A stretch of 64,000 nucleotides of DNA from Helicobacteraceae bacterium (GTDB lineage: Bacteria > Campylobacterota > Campylobacteria > Campylobacterales > Sulfurimonadaceae): positions 62,001 to 126,000 of the forward strand of contig JAMOSG010000039.1 of assembly GCA_027063225.1 (NCBI GenBank). Reading direction: 5' to 3'. Below the pieces are notes generated by a model that ran no database searches, had not been told where the DNA came from, and saw only the letters and a program-made list of their open reading frames with translations. Below are positions 20,776 to 29,818 of this stretch, piece by piece (the first letter of the stretch is position 1; each line of letters starts with the position of its first letter). The position numbers were made by a program, and so were the translations under genes.

Positions 20776-21546
20776 ATGATATATATTACTTTTTTATTTA
20801 CTACTTTTATTGTTTTGGCGATTGTTTTTTACTTTACACAAGATTTACTTCTTTTTACTCCCACATATTATAGAGAAAACTTTGAATGTGAAGAGTGCAC
20901 ACTTTTGAGTGTTACTACAGAAGATGGTGTGGAGCTAGAGGGGATTGTCTATGAACCAAAAGAGGTGCATAGTACACTTTTAGTTTTTGTTGGTCGCTCA
21001 CATGATGCTGTTGGGCTGATGCCAAAACTTGCACAAACATATAAAAATTGTAGAATCATAAGTTTTAACTATCGCTCTTATGGTGAAAGCCAAGGGGTTG
21101 TCAACGAGCAAAATATGTATGCAGATGGAATCAAAATAGCCTCTTTAGTACAAAAAAATTATGGAGATTTTTATCTTCTTGGATTTTCTATAGGGAGTGT
21201 TGTGGCAGCTTTTGTTGCAAAAGAGCATAGAAGTTTGGGAGTGTTTTTAATAGGAAGTTTTGATTCTTTAGCAAATTTAACAAAGAAAAAATATAAAATC
21301 CCTTTAAAGCCACTTTTAAAATATGAGTTTGATACAAAAGAGTATGTAAAAAATATAACTGCACCAACTTATCTTTATGCAAGTAAAGATGATGAGATAA
21401 CTTATATTCAAAATGTAAGAAATCTAAAAAATTATGTAAGAAATTTGGTACATTACCAAGAGTTTGAATCTCTATCGCATAAAGATTTACTTTTTTATGA
21501 TGGTGTAGTGGAATCTGTTAAAGGGGTGGTATGCAAAAAAGTATAA
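20776..21546 (+). CDS. Alpha/beta hydrolase with N-terminal membrane anchor
   Basis: Nucleophile region LLGFSIGSVVAAFVAK; APTYLYASKDDEITY; N-terminal TM. Confidence 0.75.
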   Translation: MIYITFLFTTFIVLAIVFYFTQDLLLFTPTYYRENFECEECTLLSVTTEDGVELEGIVYEPKEVHSTLLVFVGRSHDAVGLMPKLAQTYKNCRIISFNYRSYGESQGVVNEQNMYADGIKIASLVQKNYGDFYLLGFSIGSVVAAFVAKEHRSLGVFLIGSFDSLANLTKKKYKIPLKPLLKYEFDTKEYVKNITAPTYLYASKDDEITYIQNVRNLKNYVRNLVHYQEFESLSHKDLLFYDGVVESVKGVVCKKV

Positions 21547-21872
21547 AAAAAATTGCACAATTAGCACTTTACGTAGAGTTACTTGTTATAGAATTTTTAG
21601 CAACTACAACTACAGTGCATATAGAGGTTGTAGAGAGTATGTGGGATAAAGCAAATCATTTTATAGCATTTTTTACACTTTATATAACTTTTTATACAGC
21701 ATACTCTTTAAAAATATGGCAAAAATTTATGCTATTGTTTCTTTTTGGAATGCAAATAGAGATAGTGCAGTATTTTATAGGGAGAGAATTTTCACTATAT
21801 GACCTTTTAGCTGATGGTATAGGGATAACAATAGGTGTTGTATTAAGCAATATTTTTTTGAAGTTTAGATAA
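21531..21872 (+). CDS. VanZ-like small membrane protein
   Basis: DKANHFIAFFTLYITFYTAYS...GMQIEIVQYFIGREFSLYDLLADGIGITIG, VanZ signature pattern. Confidence 0.65.
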   Translation: MQKSIKKIAQLALYVELLVIEFLATTTTVHIEVVESMWDKANHFIAFFTLYITFYTAYSLKIWQKFMLLFLFGMQIEIVQYFIGREFSLYDLLADGIGITIGVVLSNIFLKFR

Positions 21873-21904
21873 AATAAAATAATTTTAGTAGTAAGGAAAA
21901 CTAT

Positions 21905-22525
21905 ATGCTAACAGTAGCACTTCCAAAGGGTCGTATTGCAAAAGAGACGCTGGAGATTTTTGAGCAAATTTTTGGTAATAAATTTCAATTTGATGATAGA
22001 AAACTTATTTTAGAGCAGGGTGATTTTAGATTTTTACTTGTAAGAAATCAAGATGTTGCAACATATGTGTACCACCAAGCAGCAGATATTGGTGTAGTTG
22101 GGCTTGATACTCTTGAAGAGCAGGGACTTGATGTTATGCGTCTTTTAGATTTAAAACGTGGTATTTGTAAAGTGGCTATTGGTATGAAAAAAGGTGAGAA
22201 GTTAGATCTTAACAAACCAGAGTTAAAAGTTGCAACAAAAATGGTAAATATTACAAAACGCTATTTTGAAGAGCGTGCTGTAAGTGTTGAGATTATTAAA
22301 CTTTACGGTTCAATTGAGCTTGCTCCACTTATTGGCCTTGCAGATATGATTGTAGATATTGTTGAAACTGGAACAACTATGAAACAAAATGGTTTAGAAG
22401 TTGTAGAAGATATGATGACAAGTTCAACATACCTTATTGCAAATAAAAATAGCTATGTTTCTAAAAAAGATGAAGTTTTAGATATTTATGAAAAAATTAA
22501 TGCAATTATAAAAGCAGAGCAGTAG
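21905..22525 (+). CDS. hisG: ATP phosphoribosyltransferase, short form
   Basis: LTVALPKGRIAKETLEIF...DIGVVGLDTLEE...DMIVDIVETGTTMKQNGLEVVE; 206 aa. Confidence 0.92.
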   Translation: MLTVALPKGRIAKETLEIFEQIFGNKFQFDDRKLILEQGDFRFLLVRNQDVATYVYHQAADIGVVGLDTLEEQGLDVMRLLDLKRGICKVAIGMKKGEKLDLNKPELKVATKMVNITKRYFEERAVSVEIIKLYGSIELAPLIGLADMIVDIVETGTTMKQNGLEVVEDMMTSSTYLIANKNSYVSKKDEVLDIYEKINAIIKAEQ

Positions 22526-22527
22526 TT

Positions 22528-23211
22528 ATGACAAACTTAGACCTTTATGCAAAAGCTGAACATCTCTTAGGTATAGAAGAAGCAACAAAAGCACTTCATA
22601 ATCTTTATAAAAGTGAGTTAGAACAGTATGGGATAAAAACTCTCTTAGATGTTGGGTGTGGTCGTGGAGGCTTTTTGGAGCTTATGGCTAAAGAGGGTGT
22701 AGAGGTAAAAGGGATTGACTTAAGTGAAGTGATGGTAGATGAGTGTCAAGCAAAAGGGTTAGATGTTAGTGCACAACCTCTTAGTGAAGTAGATGGAAAA
22801 TTTGATGCGATAGTTTCTATTTTTGATGTGTTAAACTTTTTTAATAAAGAGGAATTAGAGAAATTTTTAGAAGATGTTGCTTCTCACCTTAATGATGGTG
22901 GAGTTTTTATAGCAGATATAAATACACGTTATGGCTTTAGTGATGTAGCAGAGGGAAGTATGGCAAGTGAAAGTGAGAAGGAATTTTTAAATGTAGATGC
23001 TATCTTTGAAAATGATACTCTTACAACAACTTTTACACTTTTTGAAGCACAACAAGATGGGTGTTATAAGAAGTATCAAGATAAAATTGTTCAATATTTT
23101 CATCCTATAAAAACTTTTCAAAAACATAAAGCTGTAAAATTAATAGATAAACAAACATTTTCACTTTACGATACACACGATAAAACATTACTTATTTTAC
23201 AAAAGCGTTAA
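22528..23211 (+). CDS. Class I SAM-dependent methyltransferase
   Basis: LLDVGCGRGGFLELMAKEGVEVKGIDLSEVMVDECQAKG. Confidence 0.8.
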   Translation: MTNLDLYAKAEHLLGIEEATKALHNLYKSELEQYGIKTLLDVGCGRGGFLELMAKEGVEVKGIDLSEVMVDECQAKGLDVSAQPLSEVDGKFDAIVSIFDVLNFFNKEELEKFLEDVASHLNDGGVFIADINTRYGFSDVAEGSMASESEKEFLNVDAIFENDTLTTTFTLFEAQQDGCYKKYQDKIVQYFHPIKTFQKHKAVKLIDKQTFSLYDTHDKTLLILQKR

Positions 23212-23213
23212 AA

Positions 23214-23636
23214 ATGAAAAAAACTCTTGTTTTAGCACCTTTTTTATTGTTTGTTGGGTGTAGCGATAATGCACAAGTAACATTGTATGATAAAAGTTTA
23301 AAACAGGAAAAAATTGAGTGTTTAGAGTTAAAAGTTACGTCAAAAAATGAAGTAATTGCAAAAACGCTCAAACAACTTTACCATTTTAAAAATGGGTGTC
23401 ATTATAAGTTAGTTGCTACAGATAAAAGTCATATTGTATGCAATTCAAACCAAAATGCACCCCTTAAAGCTACTTCAAACTTTCCTTCAGCATTTTTAAA
23501 TCTCTCTATTTATAAACGTGGTTCTTTAGCGTTTAGTTACTATGTAGATTTAACACATAAAGTAGAGGCAAAAGATGTACAAAAAGGGTTCAAAAGAGTA
23601 ACAAAAGAGTTAAATATAGTGGGGAATAACAAATGA
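23214..23636 (+). CDS. Putative lipoprotein
   Basis: Lipobox-like N-terminus MKKTLVLAPFLLFVGCSDN. Confidence 0.6.
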   Translation: MKKTLVLAPFLLFVGCSDNAQVTLYDKSLKQEKIECLELKVTSKNEVIAKTLKQLYHFKNGCHYKLVATDKSHIVCNSNQNAPLKATSNFPSAFLNLSIYKRGSLAFSYYVDLTHKVEAKDVQKGFKRVTKELNIVGNNK

Positions 23637-24580
23637 AAAAAGAGGCAATAATCCTTTTAAATATGGGTGGACCAAATAATTTAGAGGAGGTGGAACTTTT
23701 TTTAAAAAATATGTTTGCAGATGAAAACATTTTAACAATGAAAAGTTCACTTTTGCGTAAATTTATTGGGAGTATGATAGTTTTTAACAGAGTAGAAGCT
23801 GCTCAAGAAACATACAGAGCTTTGGGTGGGAAATCTCCACTTGTTGGTTATACAAAAGAGCTTGTAGAAAAACTACAAAAAGAGGTGCCAAATGATGTTA
23901 TTGTAGATTTTGCAATGCGTTACACCCCACCTTTTGCACAAGATGTTATTAAAAAACTCCCACAAGATTTAGAGCATATTTATCTTATTCCACTTTATCC
24001 TCACTACTCAACAACCACTACAAAATCCTCACTTGAAGATTTTGAAAAAAAACATTTTTTCTCTAAAAATGAAGCGGTTTTAGTGGAGATAAAACATTTT
24101 TTTGAAAATAAAACATATAATGAAGCGATTATTCAAAGAATAGAGGAGGTTATGCAAGGGGAGCGTTATGAGGAGTATGATATTATCTTCTCTGCTCATG
24201 GATTACCTCAAAAAATTGTAGATAGTGGTGATGTGTACCAAAAGCATATTGTGAAACATACAACAATTTTAGAAAAACGTTTAAAACAAAAGGGTATCAA
24301 TTTTTCAAGTACCCATTTAGCATATCAATCTCGTTTAGGCCCTATGAAATGGCTTGAGCCTTCACTAGAACAGAAACTTCAAGAGTTGCGTAATAAAAAT
24401 GTAGTTATTTTTCCACTTGCATTTACTATAGATAACTCAGAAACAGAGTATGAATTGCATATTGAGTACAAAGAGATAGCACAAAAGTTAGGGTTTAAAA
24501 ACTATAAAGTTGCAAAAGCACCAAACGATTCAGAACTTTTTGTAAAAGCACTTGTAGAGATTTACCAAAAGATGAGATGA
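23633..24580 (+). CDS. hemH: Ferrochelatase
   Basis: KEAIILLNMGGPNNLEEVELFLKNMFAD; IIFSAHGLPQKIVDSGDVY; YQSRLGPMKWLEPSLE. Confidence 0.93.
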   Translation: MKKEAIILLNMGGPNNLEEVELFLKNMFADENILTMKSSLLRKFIGSMIVFNRVEAAQETYRALGGKSPLVGYTKELVEKLQKEVPNDVIVDFAMRYTPPFAQDVIKKLPQDLEHIYLIPLYPHYSTTTTKSSLEDFEKKHFFSKNEAVLVEIKHFFENKTYNEAIIQRIEEVMQGERYEEYDIIFSAHGLPQKIVDSGDVYQKHIVKHTTILEKRLKQKGINFSSTHLAYQSRLGPMKWLEPSLEQKLQELRNKNVVIFPLAFTIDNSETEYELHIEYKEIAQKLGFKNYKVAKAPNDSELFVKALVEIYQKMR

Positions 24581-25212
24581 TGCAAAAGATTGTAATTTTT
24601 GATATGGATGGAACATTGTTAGATTCTAAAGAGGATTTAACTATTTCAGTAAATTATGTAAGAGAAAAAAACCATCATCTTCCACCACTTACACAAGAGT
24701 TTGTTGTAGAAGCTATTAACCTCTATGAGAGAAATTTACCAAAACTTTTTTACGAAACAGAAGTGTATGAACAAAGAGATAGAGAGCTGTTTGAGCCTTT
24801 TTATGCAAAACAATGTACACAACATACAAAACTTTACGATGGTATTTTAGAACTTTTAGAAGCTTTAGAACAAAAAGGTGCAAAAATGAGTGTTGCAACA
24901 AACGCACCTACAAAGTTTGCGTTAAAAATGTTAGAGAGTGTAGGGATAAAAGAGAAGTTTGATTTTATTGTTGGTGCAGATCAAGTGAGAAAAAGTAAAC
25001 CAGATAAAGAGATGGTAGTGAAAATTCTAGATGGTTATTATTTTGAAGCACAACAAGATAAAGCAATTGTTGTAGGAGATACTTTAAAAGATATGCAAAG
25101 TGCAAAAAATGCACAAATTGAAGGTTATTTTGCGTTATGGGGTTTTACTACAAAAACTAATTTTACTCCATCATTAAAAACTCCAATGGAGGTTTTAGAT
25201 GTTTTATATTGA
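24577..25212 (+). CDS. HAD-superfamily phosphoglycolate phosphatase-like
   Basis: IVIFDMDGTLLDSKEDL; VATNAPTKFALKML; VVGDTLKDMQSAKNA. Confidence 0.8.
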   Translation: MMQKIVIFDMDGTLLDSKEDLTISVNYVREKNHHLPPLTQEFVVEAINLYERNLPKLFYETEVYEQRDRELFEPFYAKQCTQHTKLYDGILELLEALEQKGAKMSVATNAPTKFALKMLESVGIKEKFDFIVGADQVRKSKPDKEMVVKILDGYYFEAQQDKAIVVGDTLKDMQSAKNAQIEGYFALWGFTTKTNFTPSLKTPMEVLDVLY

Positions 25213-26443
25213 TACATTAGCAATTATAGCATTTATGGTTTTGCTTTTTGTAAGGCAAATTTTTACAGTTAAAGATCCCGCAAAAATAAATTATGCACCA
25301 CTTGTTATCACTTTAGGAATTATTGGTGGTGTTTTACATTTGTTATTATATTTAGATGCAACACAAGATTCTCTAAGTGTTTTTAAAGAGGCTCTTTTTA
25401 GCCCTTTTATAGCTTTAACGCTTTATATGTTTATGAATATTTTACACCAAACACAACAAACATCCCTTTTTAAAATTCAAGAAGAGTTTAGTATAGTTCT
25501 TGTAAAACAAGTGAGTGAACTTAAAAATTTTGTGCAAGATTTAGAACAAAGAATGACTCTTTTTGCTCAAGAAGATAGAAAACAGCAGCAAGATATGCTT
25601 TTACAATTTCAGCATGAGATGCACTCTTTACGTGATATTAAACAAAATCAAGAAAAAATTTTTACAAAATTTGATGAAGCTCAAGAGAGAAATATTTACA
25701 TAGCAAAAGAGTTAAAAAACTTTGTAGAGATTCAAATGCCACAAATTGATAGTGTTGTGCATAAACATATTGACATTTTGCGTGTAGCACAACAAGACCA
25801 TTACAACCAACTCCGTTTGGGTATTAATGAACTTTTAGCAAGTAAACAAGATGTTACAAGTGAGGTTGAAGAGCTACGAGGAGCAGTTGCTAGTATGCAA
25901 AATTTAGCAGATAGTATTGCAAAATCTATTACACGCCATACATTGCAACAACTTTCAGATGTTACAAAAGCATTTGAAGGGGAGATTATCACACTTAAAA
26001 CCCAGGCTGAAGGTGTTAAAACTTCATTATTAGAGGGTGAGAGTCGTCTTGAAGCTATTAGAAAGCAAAGTGAAATGATTATGAAGCAAATGGTGCTTTC
26101 TTCGAATAAAATGGAGGAGTTAAAAGTTCAAAATGAGGGATTATATAATCTTTATGATGTGGTAAAAGTTTTAGTATCTCAAATAGAAGAAGTATATGAA
26201 CAATATACAAAATCACAAACAAGATTAAGTGTTATAGCACATGAAATAGAATTGAGTGAAAATGAAAATATTCAAAAAATGCGTCAAGAGATAGAGCATT
26301 TATCGCAAACACTTAATCAAAAAATAGATGAGTCTTTGTCGAAGTTACATGAACATTATCATATTGTAGATAAAGAGGTAACACAAAATATTCAGTTTTT
26401 AGCACAACGTGCAAAAGTTCAAAACTATACAAATGAGGATTAA
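25199..26443 (+). CDS. Membrane-anchored coiled-coil protein of unknown function
   Basis: Three N-terminal TM segments followed by about 300 aa of heptad-like E/Q/K/L-rich sequence. Confidence 0.6.
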   Translation: MFYIDTLAIIAFMVLLFVRQIFTVKDPAKINYAPLVITLGIIGGVLHLLLYLDATQDSLSVFKEALFSPFIALTLYMFMNILHQTQQTSLFKIQEEFSIVLVKQVSELKNFVQDLEQRMTLFAQEDRKQQQDMLLQFQHEMHSLRDIKQNQEKIFTKFDEAQERNIYIAKELKNFVEIQMPQIDSVVHKHIDILRVAQQDHYNQLRLGINELLASKQDVTSEVEELRGAVASMQNLADSIAKSITRHTLQQLSDVTKAFEGEIITLKTQAEGVKTSLLEGESRLEAIRKQSEMIMKQMVLSSNKMEELKVQNEGLYNLYDVVKVLVSQIEEVYEQYTKSQTRLSVIAHEIELSENENIQKMRQEIEHLSQTLNQKIDESLSKLHEHYHIVDKEVTQNIQFLAQRAKVQNYTNED

Positions 26444-26445
26444 CT

Positions 26446-26697
26446 ATGAGTTTTTTAGGAGATTTTTTTGCTTTATTTAAAACAGAAAGAAATGTACAAA
26501 CAAAAGAGCAAAAAAGGGCACAGATTTTAAATGAATATGAAACAGAATTAGAGAAAATTTTATCTCAAACTACTGAAGAGGAGAAACCTCAAATTAAAAA
26601 GCAATATTTAATGCGTTACTCCCAAGAACTTTCTCAAAATATCTTTTTTGATAAAGATGAAATAAGAGAGATTATTTTAAAATTATCACAAAAATAA
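26446..26697 (+). CDS. Small hypothetical protein
   Basis: 83 aa, 3 nt after the previous gene, charged helical. Confidence 0.5.
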   Translation: MSFLGDFFALFKTERNVQTKEQKRAQILNEYETELEKILSQTTEEEKPQIKKQYLMRYSQELSQNIFFDKDEIREIILKLSQK

Positions 26698-26707
26698 GGA
26701 GTCAAAA

Positions 26708-27265
26708 ATGAGTAAAGTTTTAGTTCCATTAGCAAAAGGTTTTGAAGAGATTGAGGCAGTATCTATTATAGATGTTTTACGTCGTGCAGAGATAGAAGTT
26801 TTTGTTGCTGCACTCGATGAAAATAGATTAGTGCAAGGAGCAAATGGTATTGTTATTGAAGCAAATGTAATTATTACAGATATAAATGTAGATGAACTAG
26901 ATATGGTAGTTCTCCCTGGTGGATGGGATGGAACACATGCTCTTGCTAAAGATAAAAACGTACAAAATATTCTTCAAGAGATGGATACAAAAGGGAAAAA
27001 TATAGGTGCTATTTGTGCAGCTCCATATGCACTCAATGCTGCTGGTGTTTTAAAAGAGAAATACACATGTTACCCATCAGTTGAAGAGGAAATTAAAAAA
27101 GATGGTTATATGGCAGATAGTGCAATGGTAGTAGAAGATCAAAATATTTTAACTTCACGTGGACCTGCAACTGCTCTTTGTTTTGCACTAAGTATTGTTA
27201 AAAAACTAAACCCTGCAAAATATGATACACTTAAAAGTGGCCTTTTAGCAACTTACTGTGAGTAG
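26708..27265 (+). CDS. DJ-1/PfpI family protein
   Basis: KVLVPLAKGFEEIEAVSIIDVLRRA; nucleophile-elbow IGAICAAPYAL; ILTSRGPATALCFAL. Confidence 0.85.
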   Translation: MSKVLVPLAKGFEEIEAVSIIDVLRRAEIEVFVAALDENRLVQGANGIVIEANVIITDINVDELDMVVLPGGWDGTHALAKDKNVQNILQEMDTKGKNIGAICAAPYALNAAGVLKEKYTCYPSVEEEIKKDGYMADSAMVVEDQNILTSRGPATALCFALSIVKKLNPAKYDTLKSGLLATYCE

Positions 27266-27267
27266 AG

Positions 27268-28095
27268 ATGGATTTAGCTATTAAAGAGCTTCTTTTAGAA
27301 GCTACTACAATTTTAAAAGAGGCAAATATCCCATCTCCTGCAAAAGAGGCAACACTTCTTTTGCAACATTATCTTCAAAAAGATCAACTCTATATTATGA
27401 CAAATCAAGATATTATTGTAAAAAATACTCAAAGTTATTTTGATTTAATAAAGCGTAGAGCTAAAAATGAACCATTAGAGTATATAACAAATAGGGTAAG
27501 TTTTTATTCCCAAGAGTTTTATATAGATAATGGTGCACTTATTCCACGTCCTGAAACAGAATTACTAATAGATGAAGTTTTACAAAATATTTCAGACAAA
27601 GAGCAACAACTTACTATTGTAGAAGTTGGAGTAGGGAGTGGAATAATCTCTATTATGCTTGCAAAACATTTAAAAAATGCAAAATTTATCGCTATAGATA
27701 TCTCACAAAAAGCATTAGCAGTGGCAAAGAAAAATATCTCTCAATTTCATTTAGAGAAACAAATAGAACTAAGAGAATGTTCACTACTTGATTGTGTAGA
27801 TGAAAAGATAGATTATTTAGTTTCAAATCCACCCTATATTGAAGATGGGATAGAGCTAGAATCTAATCTATCCTATGAACCTCAAAATGCTTTATTTGGG
27901 GGAAGAGTAGGGGATGAGATTATAAAAAAACTTCTTGATGAAGTCTTAAGTAGAAAGATTAAATTTTTTAGTTGTGAAATGGGATATGATCAAAAGAGTA
28001 AAATATCTTCTTATTTAGAGGAGTCTTTATTTGATTCACTCACTTTTTATAAAGATTGGAGTGGATTTGATAGAGGTTTTACATTAAAGGTTTAG
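27268..28095 (+). CDS. prmC: Release factor glutamine methyltransferase
   Basis: IPRPETELLIDEVL; VEVGVGSGIISIMLAK; NPPY motif VSNPPYIEDG. Confidence 0.9.
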   Translation: MDLAIKELLLEATTILKEANIPSPAKEATLLLQHYLQKDQLYIMTNQDIIVKNTQSYFDLIKRRAKNEPLEYITNRVSFYSQEFYIDNGALIPRPETELLIDEVLQNISDKEQQLTIVEVGVGSGIISIMLAKHLKNAKFIAIDISQKALAVAKKNISQFHLEKQIELRECSLLDCVDEKIDYLVSNPPYIEDGIELESNLSYEPQNALFGGRVGDEIIKKLLDEVLSRKIKFFSCEMGYDQKSKISSYLEESLFDSLTFYKDWSGFDRGFTLKV

Positions 28096-28096
28096 T

Positions 28097-28585
28097 ATGA
28101 ATAAAAGAATGTTCTTTGATTTTGGGTATTTAGTTATGTTAGCAGCTACATTTGGAGCTGTTTTAGCTCTGGGTGCAATTGTTGCTCCAGTTGTATTTCA
28201 TACAGATAAAATTTTATCTGGAATGTTAATTGACCATTATAATGCTGGAATTATTATGGGTGAGATTTTTCGTAGATTTTCTTATTGGATTTATGCAGTT
28301 GCATTTTTTGTTATACTATATGAAGCAGCACTTTATAAAACAGGAAAACGTGATGCAATTGCATTTGGTAGTGCATTTGTAGTTGTTTTTACATCTTTAC
28401 TTTTTAGTGGTGTTTATTCGCCAAAAATTTTAGCTATGCAAGCATTAGGTGCTGAAACAACACAAAGTGATACATTTGCAAATATTCATATTGCAAGCGA
28501 AATAGATTTTAAAATTTTAGCATTAGGTTTAATTGTACTTTTTGTAAGAAGGTTAATGATTTTACCAATGAGTGTTAAAAAATAG
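28097..28585 (+). CDS. DUF4149-like membrane protein
   Basis: Four TM segments; LGAIVAPVVFH, GEIFRRFSYW. Confidence 0.55.
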   Translation: MNKRMFFDFGYLVMLAATFGAVLALGAIVAPVVFHTDKILSGMLIDHYNAGIIMGEIFRRFSYWIYAVAFFVILYEAALYKTGKRDAIAFGSAFVVVFTSLLFSGVYSPKILAMQALGAETTQSDTFANIHIASEIDFKILALGLIVLFVRRLMILPMSVKK

Positions 28586-28593
28586 AAGAGGAG

Positions 28594-28618
28594 ATAGACA
28601 AGAATCAATCTTGTCTAT
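28594..28618. terminator. Hairpin overlapping the ftsZ stop codon at a convergent junction
   Basis: Perfect 10-bp inverted repeat ATAGACAAGA-ATCAA-TCTTGTCTAT; ftsZ stop lies in the loop (28605-28607, minus). Confidence 0.55.
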
Positions 28619-29795
28619 GTCTATAATATGCAGGAGTATCTAAGCTATTTGGATCGTATTCAAAAGTTCCAATATCACTTCCTACAATTTTTCTAGGTCT
28701 ACCAGAAAGAGTTGTTTCTTGAGTATTGATAGTTTGTTGTTGAGAAACAGTAGGTTCTTGCATAACTACATTTTCAGTAGATTCAAAACCTGTATTGTTA
28801 GCTACATTTTTTTCAAAACCAGTCGCTACAATTGTGATTTTTACATAATCTTCAGCAAGAGCTTCATCTGTTGATGTACCAAAAATAACATCAGCTTCTT
28901 CATCTACACTTTCATAAACTACATTCATAGCTTCTTGAATCTCCATAAATGGGAAATTAGGATGGAATTGGAAGTGTACAAGAACACCCATCGCACCATT
29001 AATTGAGATATTATCCAGAAGAGGAGACTCAATAGCAGTTTTAATAGCTTCATAAGCAGCATTTTCACCTTGATGTTCACCAACACCCATAAGTGCCATA
29101 CCTTTGTAGCTCATTACAGTTCTTAAGTCATTAAAGTCAACATTGATGTCATCTACACCACTTGAGAGGATAATACCAGAAGTTCCTTTAACAGCTTGTG
29201 CTAAAACGCTATCTACAATTTTAAAGCTATCTTTTAAACCTGCTTTTCTATCGATAATAGAGATAAGTTTTTCATTTGGAATAACAACAATAGAATCACT
29301 TTCTGCTTTAAGAGCTTCTAAACCTTCTAATGCAAGTCTATTTCTCTTTTTACCTTCAAATTGGAAAGGTTTTGTAACAACAGAAACTGTAAGAGCCCCA
29401 ACATCTTTAGCAATTCTTGCAACAACTGGTGCAGCACCTGTTCCCGTTCCTCCACCAAGACCAGCAGAGATAAATACAATATCTGCACCTTGAAGTTCAG
29501 CTCTAATCTCTTCTTCATTTTCTAAAGCAGACTCTTCACCAATTTCTGGTTTCATACCTGCACCAAGACCTTTAGTGAGTTTTACACCAATTTGAACTTT
29601 CTTTTCTGCTGGGCTGTTTTGTAGCGCTTGAGCATCTGTATTTACAACCATCATTTCGATGCCTGTAACATTCTCTCTAATCATATGGCCTATCATATTT
29701 CCACCGCCGCCACCGACACCAACAGCGATAATTCTAGCACCTTGAATATTTGGAACATTTTTAATTTCTTCTACTGCAAATGGTTGATTTGACAT
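28605..29795 (-). CDS. ftsZ: Cell division protein FtsZ
   Basis: IIAVGVGGGGGNMIGHMI; FISAGLGGGTGTGAAPVVA; C-terminal peptide LDTPAYYRHRQD. Confidence 0.97.
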   Translation of the reverse strand: MSNQPFAVEEIKNVPNIQGARIIAVGVGGGGGNMIGHMIRENVTGIEMMVVNTDAQALQNSPAEKKVQIGVKLTKGLGAGMKPEIGEESALENEEEIRAELQGADIVFISAGLGGGTGTGAAPVVARIAKDVGALTVSVVTKPFQFEGKKRNRLALEGLEALKAESDSIVVIPNEKLISIIDRKAGLKDSFKIVDSVLAQAVKGTSGIILSSGVDDINVDFNDLRTVMSYKGMALMGVGEHQGENAAYEAIKTAIESPLLDNISINGAMGVLVHFQFHPNFPFMEIQEAMNVVYESVDEEADVIFGTSTDEALAEDYVKITIVATGFEKNVANNTGFESTENVVMQEPTVSQQQTINTQETTLSGRPRKIVGSDIGTFEYDPNSLDTPAYYRHRQD

Positions 29796-29818
29796 AATTT
29801 CCTCTCCTTGTTTAAACT

